DNA of 47,451 nucleotides from positions 1 to 47,451 of the forward strand of contig JASHPU010000290.1 in NCBI GenBank assembly GCA_030037885.1, read 5' to 3'. This DNA comes from Xanthobacteraceae bacterium (GTDB lineage: Bacteria > Pseudomonadota > Alphaproteobacteria > Rhizobiales > Xanthobacteraceae). Under the pieces are notes generated by a model, which worked only from the letters and a program-made list of their open reading frames with translations, searched no databases and was not told the DNA's origin. The translations under genes and the position numbers were made by a program. Of the stretch, positions 33,862-43,057 are shown one piece after another; the first letter of the stretch is position 1; every line of letters begins with the position of its first letter.

Positions 33862-35025
33862 ATGGACTTCGAGCTTCCCGAGGAACTGCGCCTGTTCAAG
33901 CAATCGCTGCGGCGCTTCGTCGACAGCGAGATGATCCCGGTCGAGCGGCAGACCACGCTTGAGGACGGCGAGAAGCTGAAGCCCGAATATTACCAACGCT
34001 TCTGTCAGCGCGCCAAGGAGCTCGGTTTCTGGAAGATGGACGTTCCGGAGGCGTTCGGCGGCGCCGGGCTGTCGGTGCTGGCGCGCTCGCTGGTCGAACA
34101 GGAACTGTCGCGTTCGATCGCGCTGCCGGCGCGCGGCATGGGCGGCATCACCGGGCCGAGCGTGCGCGCGATTCTTTATTCGCTCAAGGGCGAGATGAAG
34201 GAGAAATATCTGCTGCCGGCGTTGCGCGGCGAGAAGCGGGCCTGCTTCGCGCAGACCGAGCCGGATGCCGGCTCCGACCCCGGCAGCATGCGCACCGTCG
34301 CGGTGCGCGACGGCGACCACTACGTCATCAACGGCGTCAAGCGTTTCATCAGCCACGCCGACGAAGCCGATTTCATGCAGCTGATGGCGGCGACCGACCG
34401 CGCCAAGGGCTCGCACGGCGGCATCTCCTGCTTCATCGTCGACATGAACACGCCCGGCGTCAAACTCACCGCGCGGTATTCGACCATGATGGGCGACCGG
34501 CCGTGGGAGATCGTGCTGGAGAACGTGCGCGTGCCGGCGAGCCATCGCGTCGGCGACGAAGGCGAAGGCTTTCGTCACGCCCAGCAATGGCTCGGCGCCG
34601 GCCGCGTCCGCCACGGCGCCCGCGCGCTCGGCGTCACCGAGCGCTGCCTGGAAATGGCCGCCTCATACGCCAAGCAGCGCTCGACCTTCGGCCGTCCGCT
34701 CGCCGACCGCCAGGCGGTGCAATGGATGCTGGCCGACATGTACATCGAGCTCGAGGCGGCGCGGCTTCTGGTCTACAAGGCCGCCACCGGGCTCGACAAA
34801 GGCGAGGACGCCCGCCAGGACGCTTACGTCTGCAAATACTTTTGCGACGAGATGGCGTTCCGCGCCGCCGACATGTGCATGCAGATCCACGGCGGCATCG
34901 CGCTCACCACCGACCTGCCGATCGAAAAGTTCTGGCGCCAGCAGCGCAGCTTCCGCATCACCGAGGGCGCCAGCGAAGTGATGAAGATGGTGATCGCCCG
35001 TCACGTGCTGAAGACATATGGCTAG
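33862..35025 (+). CDS. Acyl-CoA dehydrogenase
   Basis: A complete 387-residue FAD-dependent acyl-CoA dehydrogenase, which introduces the alpha-beta double bond in acyl-CoA. It has an N-terminal helical domain (ELPEELRLFKQSLRRFVDSE), the FAD site CFAQTEPDAGSD, the middle beta domain, the QRSTFGRPLADRQAVQW helix and the end MQIHGGIALTTDLPIEKF, then RSFRITEGASEV with the catalytic-type Glu. ATG 33862 has a GGAGGGAG run upstream. Substrate chain length cannot be read. It could work with the CoA ligase at 30992. Confidence 0.93.
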   Translation: MDFELPEELRLFKQSLRRFVDSEMIPVERQTTLEDGEKLKPEYYQRFCQRAKELGFWKMDVPEAFGGAGLSVLARSLVEQELSRSIALPARGMGGITGPSVRAILYSLKGEMKEKYLLPALRGEKRACFAQTEPDAGSDPGSMRTVAVRDGDHYVINGVKRFISHADEADFMQLMAATDRAKGSHGGISCFIVDMNTPGVKLTARYSTMMGDRPWEIVLENVRVPASHRVGDEGEGFRHAQQWLGAGRVRHGARALGVTERCLEMAASYAKQRSTFGRPLADRQAVQWMLADMYIELEAARLLVYKAATGLDKGEDARQDAYVCKYFCDEMAFRAADMCMQIHGGIALTTDLPIEKFWRQQRSFRITEGASEVMKMVIARHVLKTYG

Positions 35026-35252
35026 GCCGGACGCCGCCTATACGCATGAATTGCCATGTCGCCATGGCCCCATTGACGATCGAACGGCGGGCTTCAAAAA
35101 CAACGCTAAGTGCCAATCATGCCGTTTTGGCGCCGCCGCATTACGACAATGGGGCGCACTACGGATGTTTTTTATCCATGTCGAATAATCCAGGATTCGT
35201 GTGATTGCGCGCAGCGGTTGTCGATGCCTGCGCAACCAGCTATAGGCAAAGC

Positions 35253-37274
35253 ATGACTGAGGTCGCACGCCGTGAAATTAAGGGAGGAAAGGCTCAATCC
35301 GTACCGGGCGGGAATGAACCCGTTATCTCCGAGCCCGCGAGGCAATCTTCACCGTCGCTTGAAGCGTCGCCGGGACATTTGCCTCCCAGGATTTCACTTG
35401 TGATATGCAGCCGCAACCGCGTCGGCCAGCTCGCTGCGACCCTCGGCAGGTTGGATTTGGCGGATCTGACGCGACACGCGGTCGAGGTGAATCTTATCGA
35501 TAGCGCCTCCACCGACTCGACCTACGAGGTCATGCGCGAGTTCAAGAAAAAAAACAGCTTTCCCGTGAACATAGCTCAAGCCGAGCATCCGGGGCTGGGT
35601 TTGGCACGGAACGTTGGAATTAAGATTGCGTCGGGTGACGTAATCGTCTTTACCGACGACGATTGCTACCTCGGCGCAAACTATTTCGCCAGCCTGTCAA
35701 CATTATGGGACGAACGGTCGTTCCAGTACGGCGGCGGCCAAGTTCTCATGTACGATGACAGCCTCGATCCCCGCATCGCAAGGTTGACGATCCACCGTCG
35801 GCAGAACATTCCGCCTCACGTCGTTCTTATCCCAGGTTCGATACAGGGTGCGAACATGTTCTTTGCCCGAGAGGTGTTTCAGCGGGCCGGACCGTTCAAC
35901 GAGAACATGGGATCAGGAACGCCATTTGCGTGCGAAGACGTCGAAATGGCCAGCCGCGCTTCCCTGCACGGCTTTCGCGGTGTGCTGCTGCCGGAGCTGA
36001 AGGTCGTGCATGATCACCGGCGCAAACGCGGGTCGCCTGAGGCCGACCGCACCGCGGAAGGCTACGACTTTGGACGGGGCGCTTATTATGCGGCGTTGTT
36101 CGCCGCCGGCTACATACCGCGATCGGAACTGCCAAACATGGCAAAGCTGCTGCGCGAGATAGACGGCGCCGAGCGCTATCTCGACCTTGCGGCTAAAAGC
36201 GATCGCATAAAACCAACTGAAGTCGAACCAGGCGAAGATCGCCCGCAACACCCCGATTTTGTACGCTCCACAAGGGATGAGCCGATACCTCCGAGCGAAG
36301 GCGTTGCGAATGCGCCATCCGAAACCGCCAAGTCGTCGCCTGTCGGACCGCTGGGACCGGCTGGCAAATGTTCAAGGTTGCCCATCAGATACAACGAGCT
36401 GCAAATCAGCAGCGACCTGTTAGATCAACGGCATTGCCCGGTCCGCGCCAAGGTTTTCATTTGCTCCACACCGCGGACCGGAAGCTATTTGTTGTGCCGG
36501 GCGATGATCCACCATGGTATCGGCGTTCCGCACGAGTATTTTCACGTTTTGCATGCAGCAATAATCGGACCGCGAGTCGGTATCAACGCGCTGCAGAACG
36601 GCTGGCTGTTAAAAACGGATGCCGGGGCACGGCGGGCTTACATCAGGGAGCTCATGTATCGGCGTACCGTCAACGGTATCTTCAGCGCGAAGGTGCAATG
36701 GTCGGAATTCGCCCAGTTTCTCAATAATCCGGAGGGCCTCGAACTATTTCAAAACGGCCACTTCTTGTACCTTTATCGCGAGGATCTTCTGGCCCAGGCG
36801 ATTTCACTTCACATCAGCTATCAGACGGGCCGCTGGGGCTTCGACGGTCTGGTTACTTCGGAGCCTCGCTCCGAGCCGAATTTTCTCGATAACGCGTCGA
36901 TCAATAAATATCTGGAAGAAATTTCCGCGCACGACATGGCCTGGCGCAGGTTCTTTACCCGCCATCGGATATCACCTCTCACCGTTTCATACGAAAGCCT
37001 GATAGCCGACACCGGCAGCGTGCTGCGCTCGATGGTGGAGACCTTCAGTTTGGAGGTTTCCGCAACTGACTTCGCATACACGGAGGAAAGATCGGCAGAC
37101 GCTCGCGATCCCCGGCTCCCGCTGGTAGCCGAGATCAAGGCGCACTTTCTGGATGCGCATCAACAGGTATTTCAGGCTCCGCAAGCTGCTATCAAGACAA
37201 CTGGCAGCGCTGCGTCGACCAAGGCGGCCGCCGCGGCGTCGCCAGCGGGATCGTGCAGCCCGATGCGAAAATAA
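35253..37274 (+). CDS. Fusion of a family 2 glycosyltransferase and a Stf0-type sulfotransferase
   Basis: A 673-residue two-domain protein. Residues about 45-300 are a GT-A glycosyltransferase: RISLVICSRNRVGQL, EHPGLGLARNVGI, the metal site FTDDDCYLG (DDD at about 135-137), and GANMFFAREVF. A Pro/Ser-rich linker runs to about 395. Residues about 400-640 resemble Stf0 sulfotransferases: the PAPS-binding loop VFICSTPRTGSYLLCR (from 401), VPHEYFH, and FSAKVQWSEF. It may transfer a sugar and then sulfate it on a surface glycan or glycolipid. The tail is low-complexity Ala/Ser. ATG 35253 has AGGC upstream. The next glycosyltransferase gene follows within 33 bases. Confidence 0.85.
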   Translation: MTEVARREIKGGKAQSVPGGNEPVISEPARQSSPSLEASPGHLPPRISLVICSRNRVGQLAATLGRLDLADLTRHAVEVNLIDSASTDSTYEVMREFKKKNSFPVNIAQAEHPGLGLARNVGIKIASGDVIVFTDDDCYLGANYFASLSTLWDERSFQYGGGQVLMYDDSLDPRIARLTIHRRQNIPPHVVLIPGSIQGANMFFAREVFQRAGPFNENMGSGTPFACEDVEMASRASLHGFRGVLLPELKVVHDHRRKRGSPEADRTAEGYDFGRGAYYAALFAAGYIPRSELPNMAKLLREIDGAERYLDLAAKSDRIKPTEVEPGEDRPQHPDFVRSTRDEPIPPSEGVANAPSETAKSSPVGPLGPAGKCSRLPIRYNELQISSDLLDQRHCPVRAKVFICSTPRTGSYLLCRAMIHHGIGVPHEYFHVLHAAIIGPRVGINALQNGWLLKTDAGARRAYIRELMYRRTVNGIFSAKVQWSEFAQFLNNPEGLELFQNGHFLYLYREDLLAQAISLHISYQTGRWGFDGLVTSEPRSEPNFLDNASINKYLEEISAHDMAWRRFFTRHRISPLTVSYESLIADTGSVLRSMVETFSLEVSATDFAYTEERSADARDPRLPLVAEIKAHFLDAHQQVFQAPQAAIKTTGSAASTKAAAAASPAGSCSPMRK

Positions 37275-37306
37275 GGTGTGGGCTCACACAGTTGTGCCGG
37301 AAATGT

Positions 37307-38035
37307 ATGAATATGATCCCGAAGACCCGTGTTTATTGCATCTCTCTAGCCAACTCCGCGAACAGGCATGCGTTCGCTTCGAACGCTTCAAGGTATTCGG
37401 TGTACTTTGATTTTTTTGATGCCGTTTCCGTCGATGACCTCAGGCACGGTGCAACCGTAGAGGGATGCAAAATCGACATTACTGATCTGGCGTGGACGTT
37501 TCACGAACGTCCTGATCCGCGACGGCAACAGGCGCCATTGCTGTTTACTGAAATCGGCTGTGCCTACTCGCACATCCTGTGCTGGCAGCGAGCCAAGCAA
37601 GAAGGCGCCGATTACCTGGTCGTGTTCGAGGACGACGCGGTCATGTGCCGCTCGTTCGACGATATCGCGGTCCCACCTGATGCCGACATGCTCTATATCA
37701 GCAACAGGATGCCGCGGAATTCCGTGGGCGAAGCCGTCGGATACAGAGGCTCCGGCACCGAAGGCTACATGCTATCGCGCGCCGGCATCATAAAATGTCT
37801 GGAAATCTTCTCCGTCCTTTATATGCCGCTCGACCTCCAGCTCATTGCGCATCAACGGTCGATGCATGGACGTGGGTTGAGCCAATATCGAAGAGCGTTG
37901 TCGGATGATCTCTATCTAAACGCTTACGTCACGCCGCAGCCCTACTGCTTCCATCCGATTGGGCGCTCTCAGGTGCATCAGCCGGCTTTTGCGCAACACA
38001 TGCCGGGCATTAAATCTTCTCCGTCGGATCGGTGA
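37307..38035 (+). CDS. Family 25 glycosyltransferase
   Basis: A 242-residue LgtB/LpsA-like glycosyltransferase of LPS or glycan synthesis. It has the family start TRVYCISLANSANRHAF, a central LFTEIGCAYSHILCWQRA, and the metal-binding VVFEDDAVMC, with GTEGYMLSRAGI later. The ATG at 37307 gives the usual N-terminus; a GTG at 37253 would add 18 residues and overlap the preceding gene. It is co-directional with the sulfotransferase fusion and probably acts on the same glycan. Confidence 0.85.
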   Translation: MNMIPKTRVYCISLANSANRHAFASNASRYSVYFDFFDAVSVDDLRHGATVEGCKIDITDLAWTFHERPDPRRQQAPLLFTEIGCAYSHILCWQRAKQEGADYLVVFEDDAVMCRSFDDIAVPPDADMLYISNRMPRNSVGEAVGYRGSGTEGYMLSRAGIIKCLEIFSVLYMPLDLQLIAHQRSMHGRGLSQYRRALSDDLYLNAYVTPQPYCFHPIGRSQVHQPAFAQHMPGIKSSPSDR

Positions 38036-38319
38036 AGCTTGCCGTGGTTTCGATCGTCAGGCCGGCGAACCACCGTCGGGAGGCGCGTCTTTCATGAAAG
38101 ATATGTAATGGATCGGCCACTTCGTCGCCCGTGGTTTGGCGCAATTTCGCCTTTCTCTTCAATAGTGTTGGCCGACGGCGGCGGCATTGGAACTTTATCG
38201 GCACTGCGCGTTAACCATGGCGGTAACGCTGGGGTAATAAAATCTGCGCAGTGTCGTAAGGCAATGTCGTAAGGATGGACCTGCCTTAAGGGCGGCGGGA
38301 CCGAAAGAGGCCGAGGACC
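38036..38319. other. Upstream region of the outer-membrane barrel gene
   Basis: There is no gene in these 284 bases. A 13-bp tandem duplication (TGTCGTAAGGCAA, then TGTCGTAAGG) at 38252-38274 lies about 50 bases before the start. TAAGGCA and TGCCTTA around 38257-38288 are inverted. These could be regulatory; no clear promoter boxes can be called. Confidence 0.5.
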
Positions 38320-39003
38320 GTGAAGCGAAGTTTTGTCGCCGGATGTTTGGCTTTGGCTGCGCTCGCCGCCGCGCCCAGCGCGCAGGCGGCCGATCTCGGC
38401 CTCGCGCCGCTCTACAAGGCGCCGCCTCCGGTTGCCACGACCTATAACTGGAGCGGCTTCTATCTCGGCGTCAATGGCGGCGGCGGCTGGGGCGATTCGC
38501 ACTGGCAGGGCATCGGCCGGGTCGGCGTGTCGGGTGGGCTCGCCGGCGGCACGGCCGGCTACAATTGGCAGTTCGGCCAGACCGTGCTCGGCCTCGAAGG
38601 CGACGTCGACTGGGCCGGTCTCAGCGGCACCAATACGTCGGCGCTCTGTCCGGGCGGCAGTTGCGGCACCAGCGATACTTGGCTCTCGACGGTGCGCGGC
38701 CGCGCCGGCTACGCGTTCGGCAACGTCCTGCCCTACATCACCGGCGGCCTTGCGGTCGGCGACATCCGCGCCACGGCGCCCGGATTGCCGGGCGGCGACG
38801 CCAGCAATGCCGGCTGGACCGTGGGCGGCGGCGTCGAATTCGCGCTGCCGGGCAACTGGAGCGCCAAGGCCGAATACCTCCACGTCGATCTCGGCAATTT
38901 CAACTGTGGCACCGACTGCGGCGGCGCGCCGAACCAGAACGTATCGATGCGCGACAACATCTTTCGCGCCGGGGTGAATTACCACTTCGGCTGGGGCAAG
39001 TAA
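38320..39003 (+). CDS. Outer-membrane beta-barrel protein (Omp25/RopB-like)
   Basis: A 227-residue outer-membrane protein. The signal peptide MKRSFVAGCLALAALAAAP ends at AQA, before ADLG. The mature part has the alphaproteobacterial pattern YNWSGFYLGVNGGGGWGDS, then alternating barrel strands and the end FRAGVNYHFGWGK with an aromatic next to last region, as needed for BAM insertion. The family gives envelope integrity and is often abundant. The start is GTG with GAGG upstream. It is monocistronic. Confidence 0.92.
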   Translation: MKRSFVAGCLALAALAAAPSAQAADLGLAPLYKAPPPVATTYNWSGFYLGVNGGGGWGDSHWQGIGRVGVSGGLAGGTAGYNWQFGQTVLGLEGDVDWAGLSGTNTSALCPGGSCGTSDTWLSTVRGRAGYAFGNVLPYITGGLAVGDIRATAPGLPGGDASNAGWTVGGGVEFALPGNWSAKAEYLHVDLGNFNCGTDCGGAPNQNVSMRDNIFRAGVNYHFGWGK

Positions 39004-39159
39004 CTTCCGTCATTCTCGTTGCGCGCTAGTGCCCGGTTTTTCAGTTATTTCCGGGCCTTAGCCAAAAGGTTAAGCTTGCATTAATAGTGGGTAATCTATA
39101 CCTATAGGTCACTGAGATGAGCGGAATGCCCCCACCTATCGCTCATTGGAGAAACTGCC

Positions 39160-39384
39160 GTGACCAAGAGGGACACTTTCATCATTCGCACCATGCGTGC
39201 GGGAAGCGGCGCATCTGTTTCTACGGTTACGTTGCCAAGCGGGAATCGAGTTCATTCACTTGATCGCGGCGTATTTGAGCGCGCGGTAAAGGCTGCCGAA
39301 AGATTCATTGACGAACGCTCGCGTAATCGGGATGCCTCGTCCCAGGCTGCGTCCCCGGTCCGCCATGAACGAGCAGCTGGGTAA
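39160..39384 (+). CDS. Small hypothetical protein
   Basis: A 74-residue basic protein, GTG start with GGAGAAACTGCC upstream. The readable core is DTFIIRTMRAGSGASVSTVT and FERAVKAAERFIDE, with a strand-like start and one amphipathic helix; the C-terminal part is polar. I do not recognise a family. The last 20 bases overlap the next gene, so the two are likely co-expressed. Confidence 0.6.
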   Translation: MTKRDTFIIRTMRAGSGASVSTVTLPSGNRVHSLDRGVFERAVKAAERFIDERSRNRDASSQAASPVRHERAAG

Positions 39385-39910
39385 AGCGATTGCGGTAGCT
39401 ACGCCCGCCGAGTCGCCGACGCTAACCGGCGGCCCGGGTCACAGTGATATTTTTGATAGACTTGCGGCGGGCGACGAAACCGATCTTGTTGGCCTTGTCG
39501 CATATGGCCTGTACCAACGTCGTAAGCGTTGCTGGATAAACGACTTCAAAGCAAAAAATGGCCGATATCCAACCGCCGCTGAGCGCGACTTCTACGCGTT
39601 TGGATACCGAGACGACGCTATTGTCGCGTTGAGGCGAGAGGCGGAAGGCGTTATGGCGACTTTCGCTGAACAGGCTATTGAAGAACAGTTGCCCGAGCTT
39701 CGCCGAGATGCCCTGACTGCCGAGATCCAGGCTGTTCTGAGCAGCGTAGATAACCGAATTAATCATCTTAACGGCTACGGCCACCACATCGTGGGCCATT
39801 TGGTTGGTTTTCTGGTGTTGGTTGGCGGATTTGCCGTTCTCGCGTTAATTCTCCATTTTGAGCCGACATTTGCGGCAATCTATCATTGGTTCACCGGGCA
39901 GCTTCAATAG
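39365..39910 (+). CDS. Hypothetical membrane-anchored helical protein
   Basis: A 181-residue protein. The N-terminal 30 residues are polar. The central part DLVGLVAYGLYQRRKRCWI, then NDFKAKNGRYPTAAERDFYA is a distinctive motif that I have the impression recurs in rhizobial unknown proteins. A charged coiled-coil-like helix follows (EAEGVMATFAEQAIEEQLPE), and one transmembrane helix lies near the C-terminus (HLVGFLVLVGGFAVLALILHF). The topology suggests a tail-anchored protein with a cytoplasmic helical domain. The ATG at 39365 overlaps the previous gene. Function unknown. Confidence 0.65.
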   Translation: MNEQLGKAIAVATPAESPTLTGGPGHSDIFDRLAAGDETDLVGLVAYGLYQRRKRCWINDFKAKNGRYPTAAERDFYAFGYRDDAIVALRREAEGVMATFAEQAIEEQLPELRRDALTAEIQAVLSSVDNRINHLNGYGHHIVGHLVGFLVLVGGFAVLALILHFEPTFAAIYHWFTGQLQ

Positions 39911-40029
39911 GCTGTCACAATCAAACTGAGACGCCCCGCCGGGCTGATTGACTTTGACCCAGCGGCGGGTGTCATTTCTTCGCATCCCACCGCCGCAAAA
40001 CAGCGCGAACCCCCAAAGAGCGCGAACCG

Positions 40030-41631
40030 ATGAACAAAGCCGCATCGCATATCGATTTCGACAAATATCGTTTGCGCAATTTCGTCGACCGGCTGATCGA
40101 ACTCGGTGAGGTCGAGGTTCATGACCGCCCAGTGCCGCTGACCGGATTGAGCCCGGTCATCGAAGGCACCGACAAGGCGGTGCTGTTCAAGAAAGCCGGC
40201 CCCGAGCAGGTCGAGCTGGTGGCCAAGACTGCCGGCAACCGCAAGCGCATCGCCGCCGCGTTCGAGGTCGGCGAAGACCAACTCTACGACGAATATTTCA
40301 AGCGGCTCGCCAACCCGCAGCCGCTGGTCGAGGTGCCGTCCGCCGATGCCCCGGTGCATGCCATCAAGATCACCGGCAAGGACGTCGATCTCACCAAGCT
40401 GCCGTTCCATCCGCAGCATGCTTATGACGGCAGCTGCTATCTGTCCTCGGCCATCGACTACACCATCGATCCGGCGACCGGACGGCGCAATGTCGGCTGC
40501 CGCCGCCTGAGCCTGCGCAACCGTTACGAGGCCGGCACCAACGTCACGGCGCCGTCCGACCTCAAGCGCATCTACACCGCCAGCGTGGCGCGCGGCCAGA
40601 AACTGCCGGTGACGTTCACCGCCGGGGCGCATCCGCTCGATTTCTTCGCCGCCACCACGCGGCAGGGCGGCGACGAACTCAAGCTCGTCGCCGGCTTCCG
40701 CGCCGCGCCGGCGCCGGTGGTGAAAAGCCTGACCAACGACATTCTGGTGCCGGCCGACGCCGAGATGACGCTCGAAGGTTATTTGGACGAACGCGGCTAC
40801 GTCGAGCCGGAAGGACCGTTCGGCGAATACATGGGCTATTACGGCGCCATCCACATGGACCCGGTGTTTCACTGCACCGCGATCACCATGCGCGGCGACG
40901 TGCTGCACCACACGCTGCTGCACGGCACCGCGTTTTTGCTCGACCAGACCGACAGCGCCAACATTTCGGCCATGCGCACCGAAGCCGAGGCGATGCGCAT
41001 CCTCAAAGCGACGGTGCGCGAGCCGGTCGCGGTTTATCTGCGTTCGATCTCCGGCGGCTGCAACACGCTGCGCGTCTCGATCAGGCAGCGCACGTATGGC
41101 GAGGCCAAGCAGGCGATCGCGGCGTTGTTCGGCGGCATCATGCGGCTGAAGCACGTCTACGTGTTCGACGACGACATCGATATTCACGACGATCGTCAGG
41201 TCGACTGGGCGCTCGGCACGCGCTTCCAGGCCGACCAGGACCTCGTCGTCCTGACCGGAATGCTCGGCATGACCATGGATCCGTCGCTCAACGGCCGGCG
41301 CACCGGCGCCAAATCCGGCTTCGACTGCACCAAGCCGTTCGGCTGCGACGGCCAGATTCCGCTCACGCGCAGCGCCGCCAAAATCTTCAAGGGTCCGGCG
41401 CGTTATCAGAATGTCGAGCAGGCGCTGGCGGCGGCGCCGATGTTTTATGCCGACATCGTCGAGGCGGTCGGCAGCGACGACGGCCGCGAAATCGTCTGCG
41501 CGCTCGACGAATTGCGCAACGCCGGCCGGCTCGGCCGCGATCGCGACGGGCGCTATCATCTGCACGCGGCGAAAGCCGGACTGACTGGCATCGTCGGCGA
41601 GCTTTATCACGACCCCAACGAAGGGGCGTAA
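40030..41631 (+). CDS. UbiD family decarboxylase
   Basis: A 533-residue prenylated-FMN-dependent (de)carboxylase. Family patterns are GRRNVGCRRLSLRNRYEAG, the pocket segment EPEGPFGEYMGYYGA with the conserved Glu residues, and the C-terminal GAKSGFDCTKPFG. It may decarboxylate an aromatic or unsaturated acid; it is longer than E. coli UbiD (497), and no ubiquinone genes adjoin, so the physiological substrate is open. A UbiX-type prenyltransferase must be elsewhere. A partial 17-bp direct repeat (AGCGCGAACC at 40002 and 40019) lies just upstream of the ATG. Confidence 0.9.
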   Translation: MNKAASHIDFDKYRLRNFVDRLIELGEVEVHDRPVPLTGLSPVIEGTDKAVLFKKAGPEQVELVAKTAGNRKRIAAAFEVGEDQLYDEYFKRLANPQPLVEVPSADAPVHAIKITGKDVDLTKLPFHPQHAYDGSCYLSSAIDYTIDPATGRRNVGCRRLSLRNRYEAGTNVTAPSDLKRIYTASVARGQKLPVTFTAGAHPLDFFAATTRQGGDELKLVAGFRAAPAPVVKSLTNDILVPADAEMTLEGYLDERGYVEPEGPFGEYMGYYGAIHMDPVFHCTAITMRGDVLHHTLLHGTAFLLDQTDSANISAMRTEAEAMRILKATVREPVAVYLRSISGGCNTLRVSIRQRTYGEAKQAIAALFGGIMRLKHVYVFDDDIDIHDDRQVDWALGTRFQADQDLVVLTGMLGMTMDPSLNGRRTGAKSGFDCTKPFGCDGQIPLTRSAAKIFKGPARYQNVEQALAAAPMFYADIVEAVGSDDGREIVCALDELRNAGRLGRDRDGRYHLHAAKAGLTGIVGELYHDPNEGA

Positions 41632-41650
41632 GCCCGTTATTCAGAACCCC

Positions 41651-41681
41651 CGTCATTCCGGGGCGCCGCGAAGCGGCGAAC
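41651..41681. repeat. Short GTCATTCCGGGG-family repeat
   Basis: CGTCATTCCGGGGCGCCGCG followed by AAGCGGCGAAC. This is a half element of the family at 2352 and 10708, in the spacer before pncB. Confidence 0.65.
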
Positions 41682-41696
41682 GGTGAAAGCACCGCC

Positions 41697-43052
41697 ATGA
41701 ATTGCGAAAGCCCGCTGCTCACCGACCTTTATCAGCTCAACATGATGCAGGCCTACCTGGATCGTGGCGAGACGCAGACCGCGGTGTTCGAGTTTTTCGC
41801 CCGCACACTGCCGGCGCGGCGCGGATTTTTATTGGCGGCCGGGCTCGAACAGGCGCTCGATTACCTGGAGAGCCTGCGCTTCTCCGCCGCCGATCTCGAT
41901 TGGCTTAAGAGCACCGGCCGCTTCAAGGCCAACCTGCTCGACTATCTGCGCGGCTTCCGCTTCGGCGGTGACGTGCACGCCATGGCGGAAGGCACCGCCT
42001 TCTTCGCCGGCGAGCCGATCCTGCGCGTGACCGCGCCGTTGTCGGCGGCGCAATTCGTCGAGACCCGGCTCATCAACATCCTGCACTATCAGTCGCTGAT
42101 CGCCGCCAAGGCGGCGCGCTGCGTGCTGGCGGCGCCGGGAAAAGTCCTGGTCGATTTCGGTTTCCGCCGCGCCCACGGCGCCGAAGCCGGATTATTAGCG
42201 GCGCGCGCCAGCTACATCGCCGGCTTTGCCGGCACCGCGACCGTGCTGGCCGGGCAAAAATTCGGCCTGCCGCTTTACGGCACCATGGCGCATTCGTTCA
42301 TCGAATCGTTCGACGACGAGACCGCGGCGTTCGAGAGCTTCGCCCGTTCGCGGCCCGACAATCTGGTGCTGCTGCTCGACACCTACGACACCGAGGCGGC
42401 GGCGCACAAGGTCGTGGCGCTGGCGCCGCAGCTCGAAGCCGCCGGCATTGCGATCCGCGCGGTGCGGCTCGACAGCGGCGACCTCGTCGCGCTGGCGAAA
42501 AGCGTGCGGAAGATTCTCGACGCCGGCGGCCTCGGCGAGGTGACGATTTTTGCCAGCGGCGGTCTCGACGAGGATGCACTTGCCGAGTTCGCGCGGCGCG
42601 GCGCGCCGATCGACGGCTTCGGCATCGGCACCAGCTTGACCACGTCGGCCGACGGGCCGGCCGTCGATTGCGTCTACAAGCTGCAGGAATATGCCGGCCT
42701 GGCGCGGCGCAAACGTTCGCTGCAGAAAGCGACCTGGCCCGGCCGCAAGCAGGTGTGGCGGCGCTATGGCGCCGACGGCCGCATGCGCGGCGATGTCCTG
42801 GCGCGCGAAGGCCACGACAAGGACGGCGAACCGCTGCTGCATCTCGTCATGCAGGACGGCAAGCGCGTGCGCCCGCCCGAAGCGCTCGACGCGATCAAGC
42901 GCCGCGCCCGCGGCGAGCTCGAGCGCCTGCCCGAACCCTTGCGCCGGCTTCACCCGGACGCGACATATCCGGTCGAGATCGCTCCCGAACTGGTGGCGCT
43001 CGCCGCCGAGGTCGACCGCCGCCAGCAATCGCACGGAGCGCCGGCGGGATAA
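41697..43052 (+). CDS. pncB: Nicotinate phosphoribosyltransferase
   Basis: A 451-residue enzyme of NAD salvage that makes nicotinate mononucleotide from nicotinate and PRPP. Hallmarks are LLTDLYQLNMMQAYLDRG at the start, FGFRRAHGAEAGLLAARASY with the catalytic His-containing loop, GTMAHSFIESF, VRLDSGDLVALAK, and GFGIGTSLTTSADGP for phosphoribosyl binding. It is followed six bases later by pncA, which supplies nicotinate, so the two form a salvage operon. Confidence 0.95.
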   Translation: MNCESPLLTDLYQLNMMQAYLDRGETQTAVFEFFARTLPARRGFLLAAGLEQALDYLESLRFSAADLDWLKSTGRFKANLLDYLRGFRFGGDVHAMAEGTAFFAGEPILRVTAPLSAAQFVETRLINILHYQSLIAAKAARCVLAAPGKVLVDFGFRRAHGAEAGLLAARASYIAGFAGTATVLAGQKFGLPLYGTMAHSFIESFDDETAAFESFARSRPDNLVLLLDTYDTEAAAHKVVALAPQLEAAGIAIRAVRLDSGDLVALAKSVRKILDAGGLGEVTIFASGGLDEDALAEFARRGAPIDGFGIGTSLTTSADGPAVDCVYKLQEYAGLARRKRSLQKATWPGRKQVWRRYGADGRMRGDVLAREGHDKDGEPLLHLVMQDGKRVRPPEALDAIKRRARGELERLPEPLRRLHPDATYPVEIAPELVALAAEVDRRQQSHGAPAG

Positions 43053-43057
43053 AGCGC

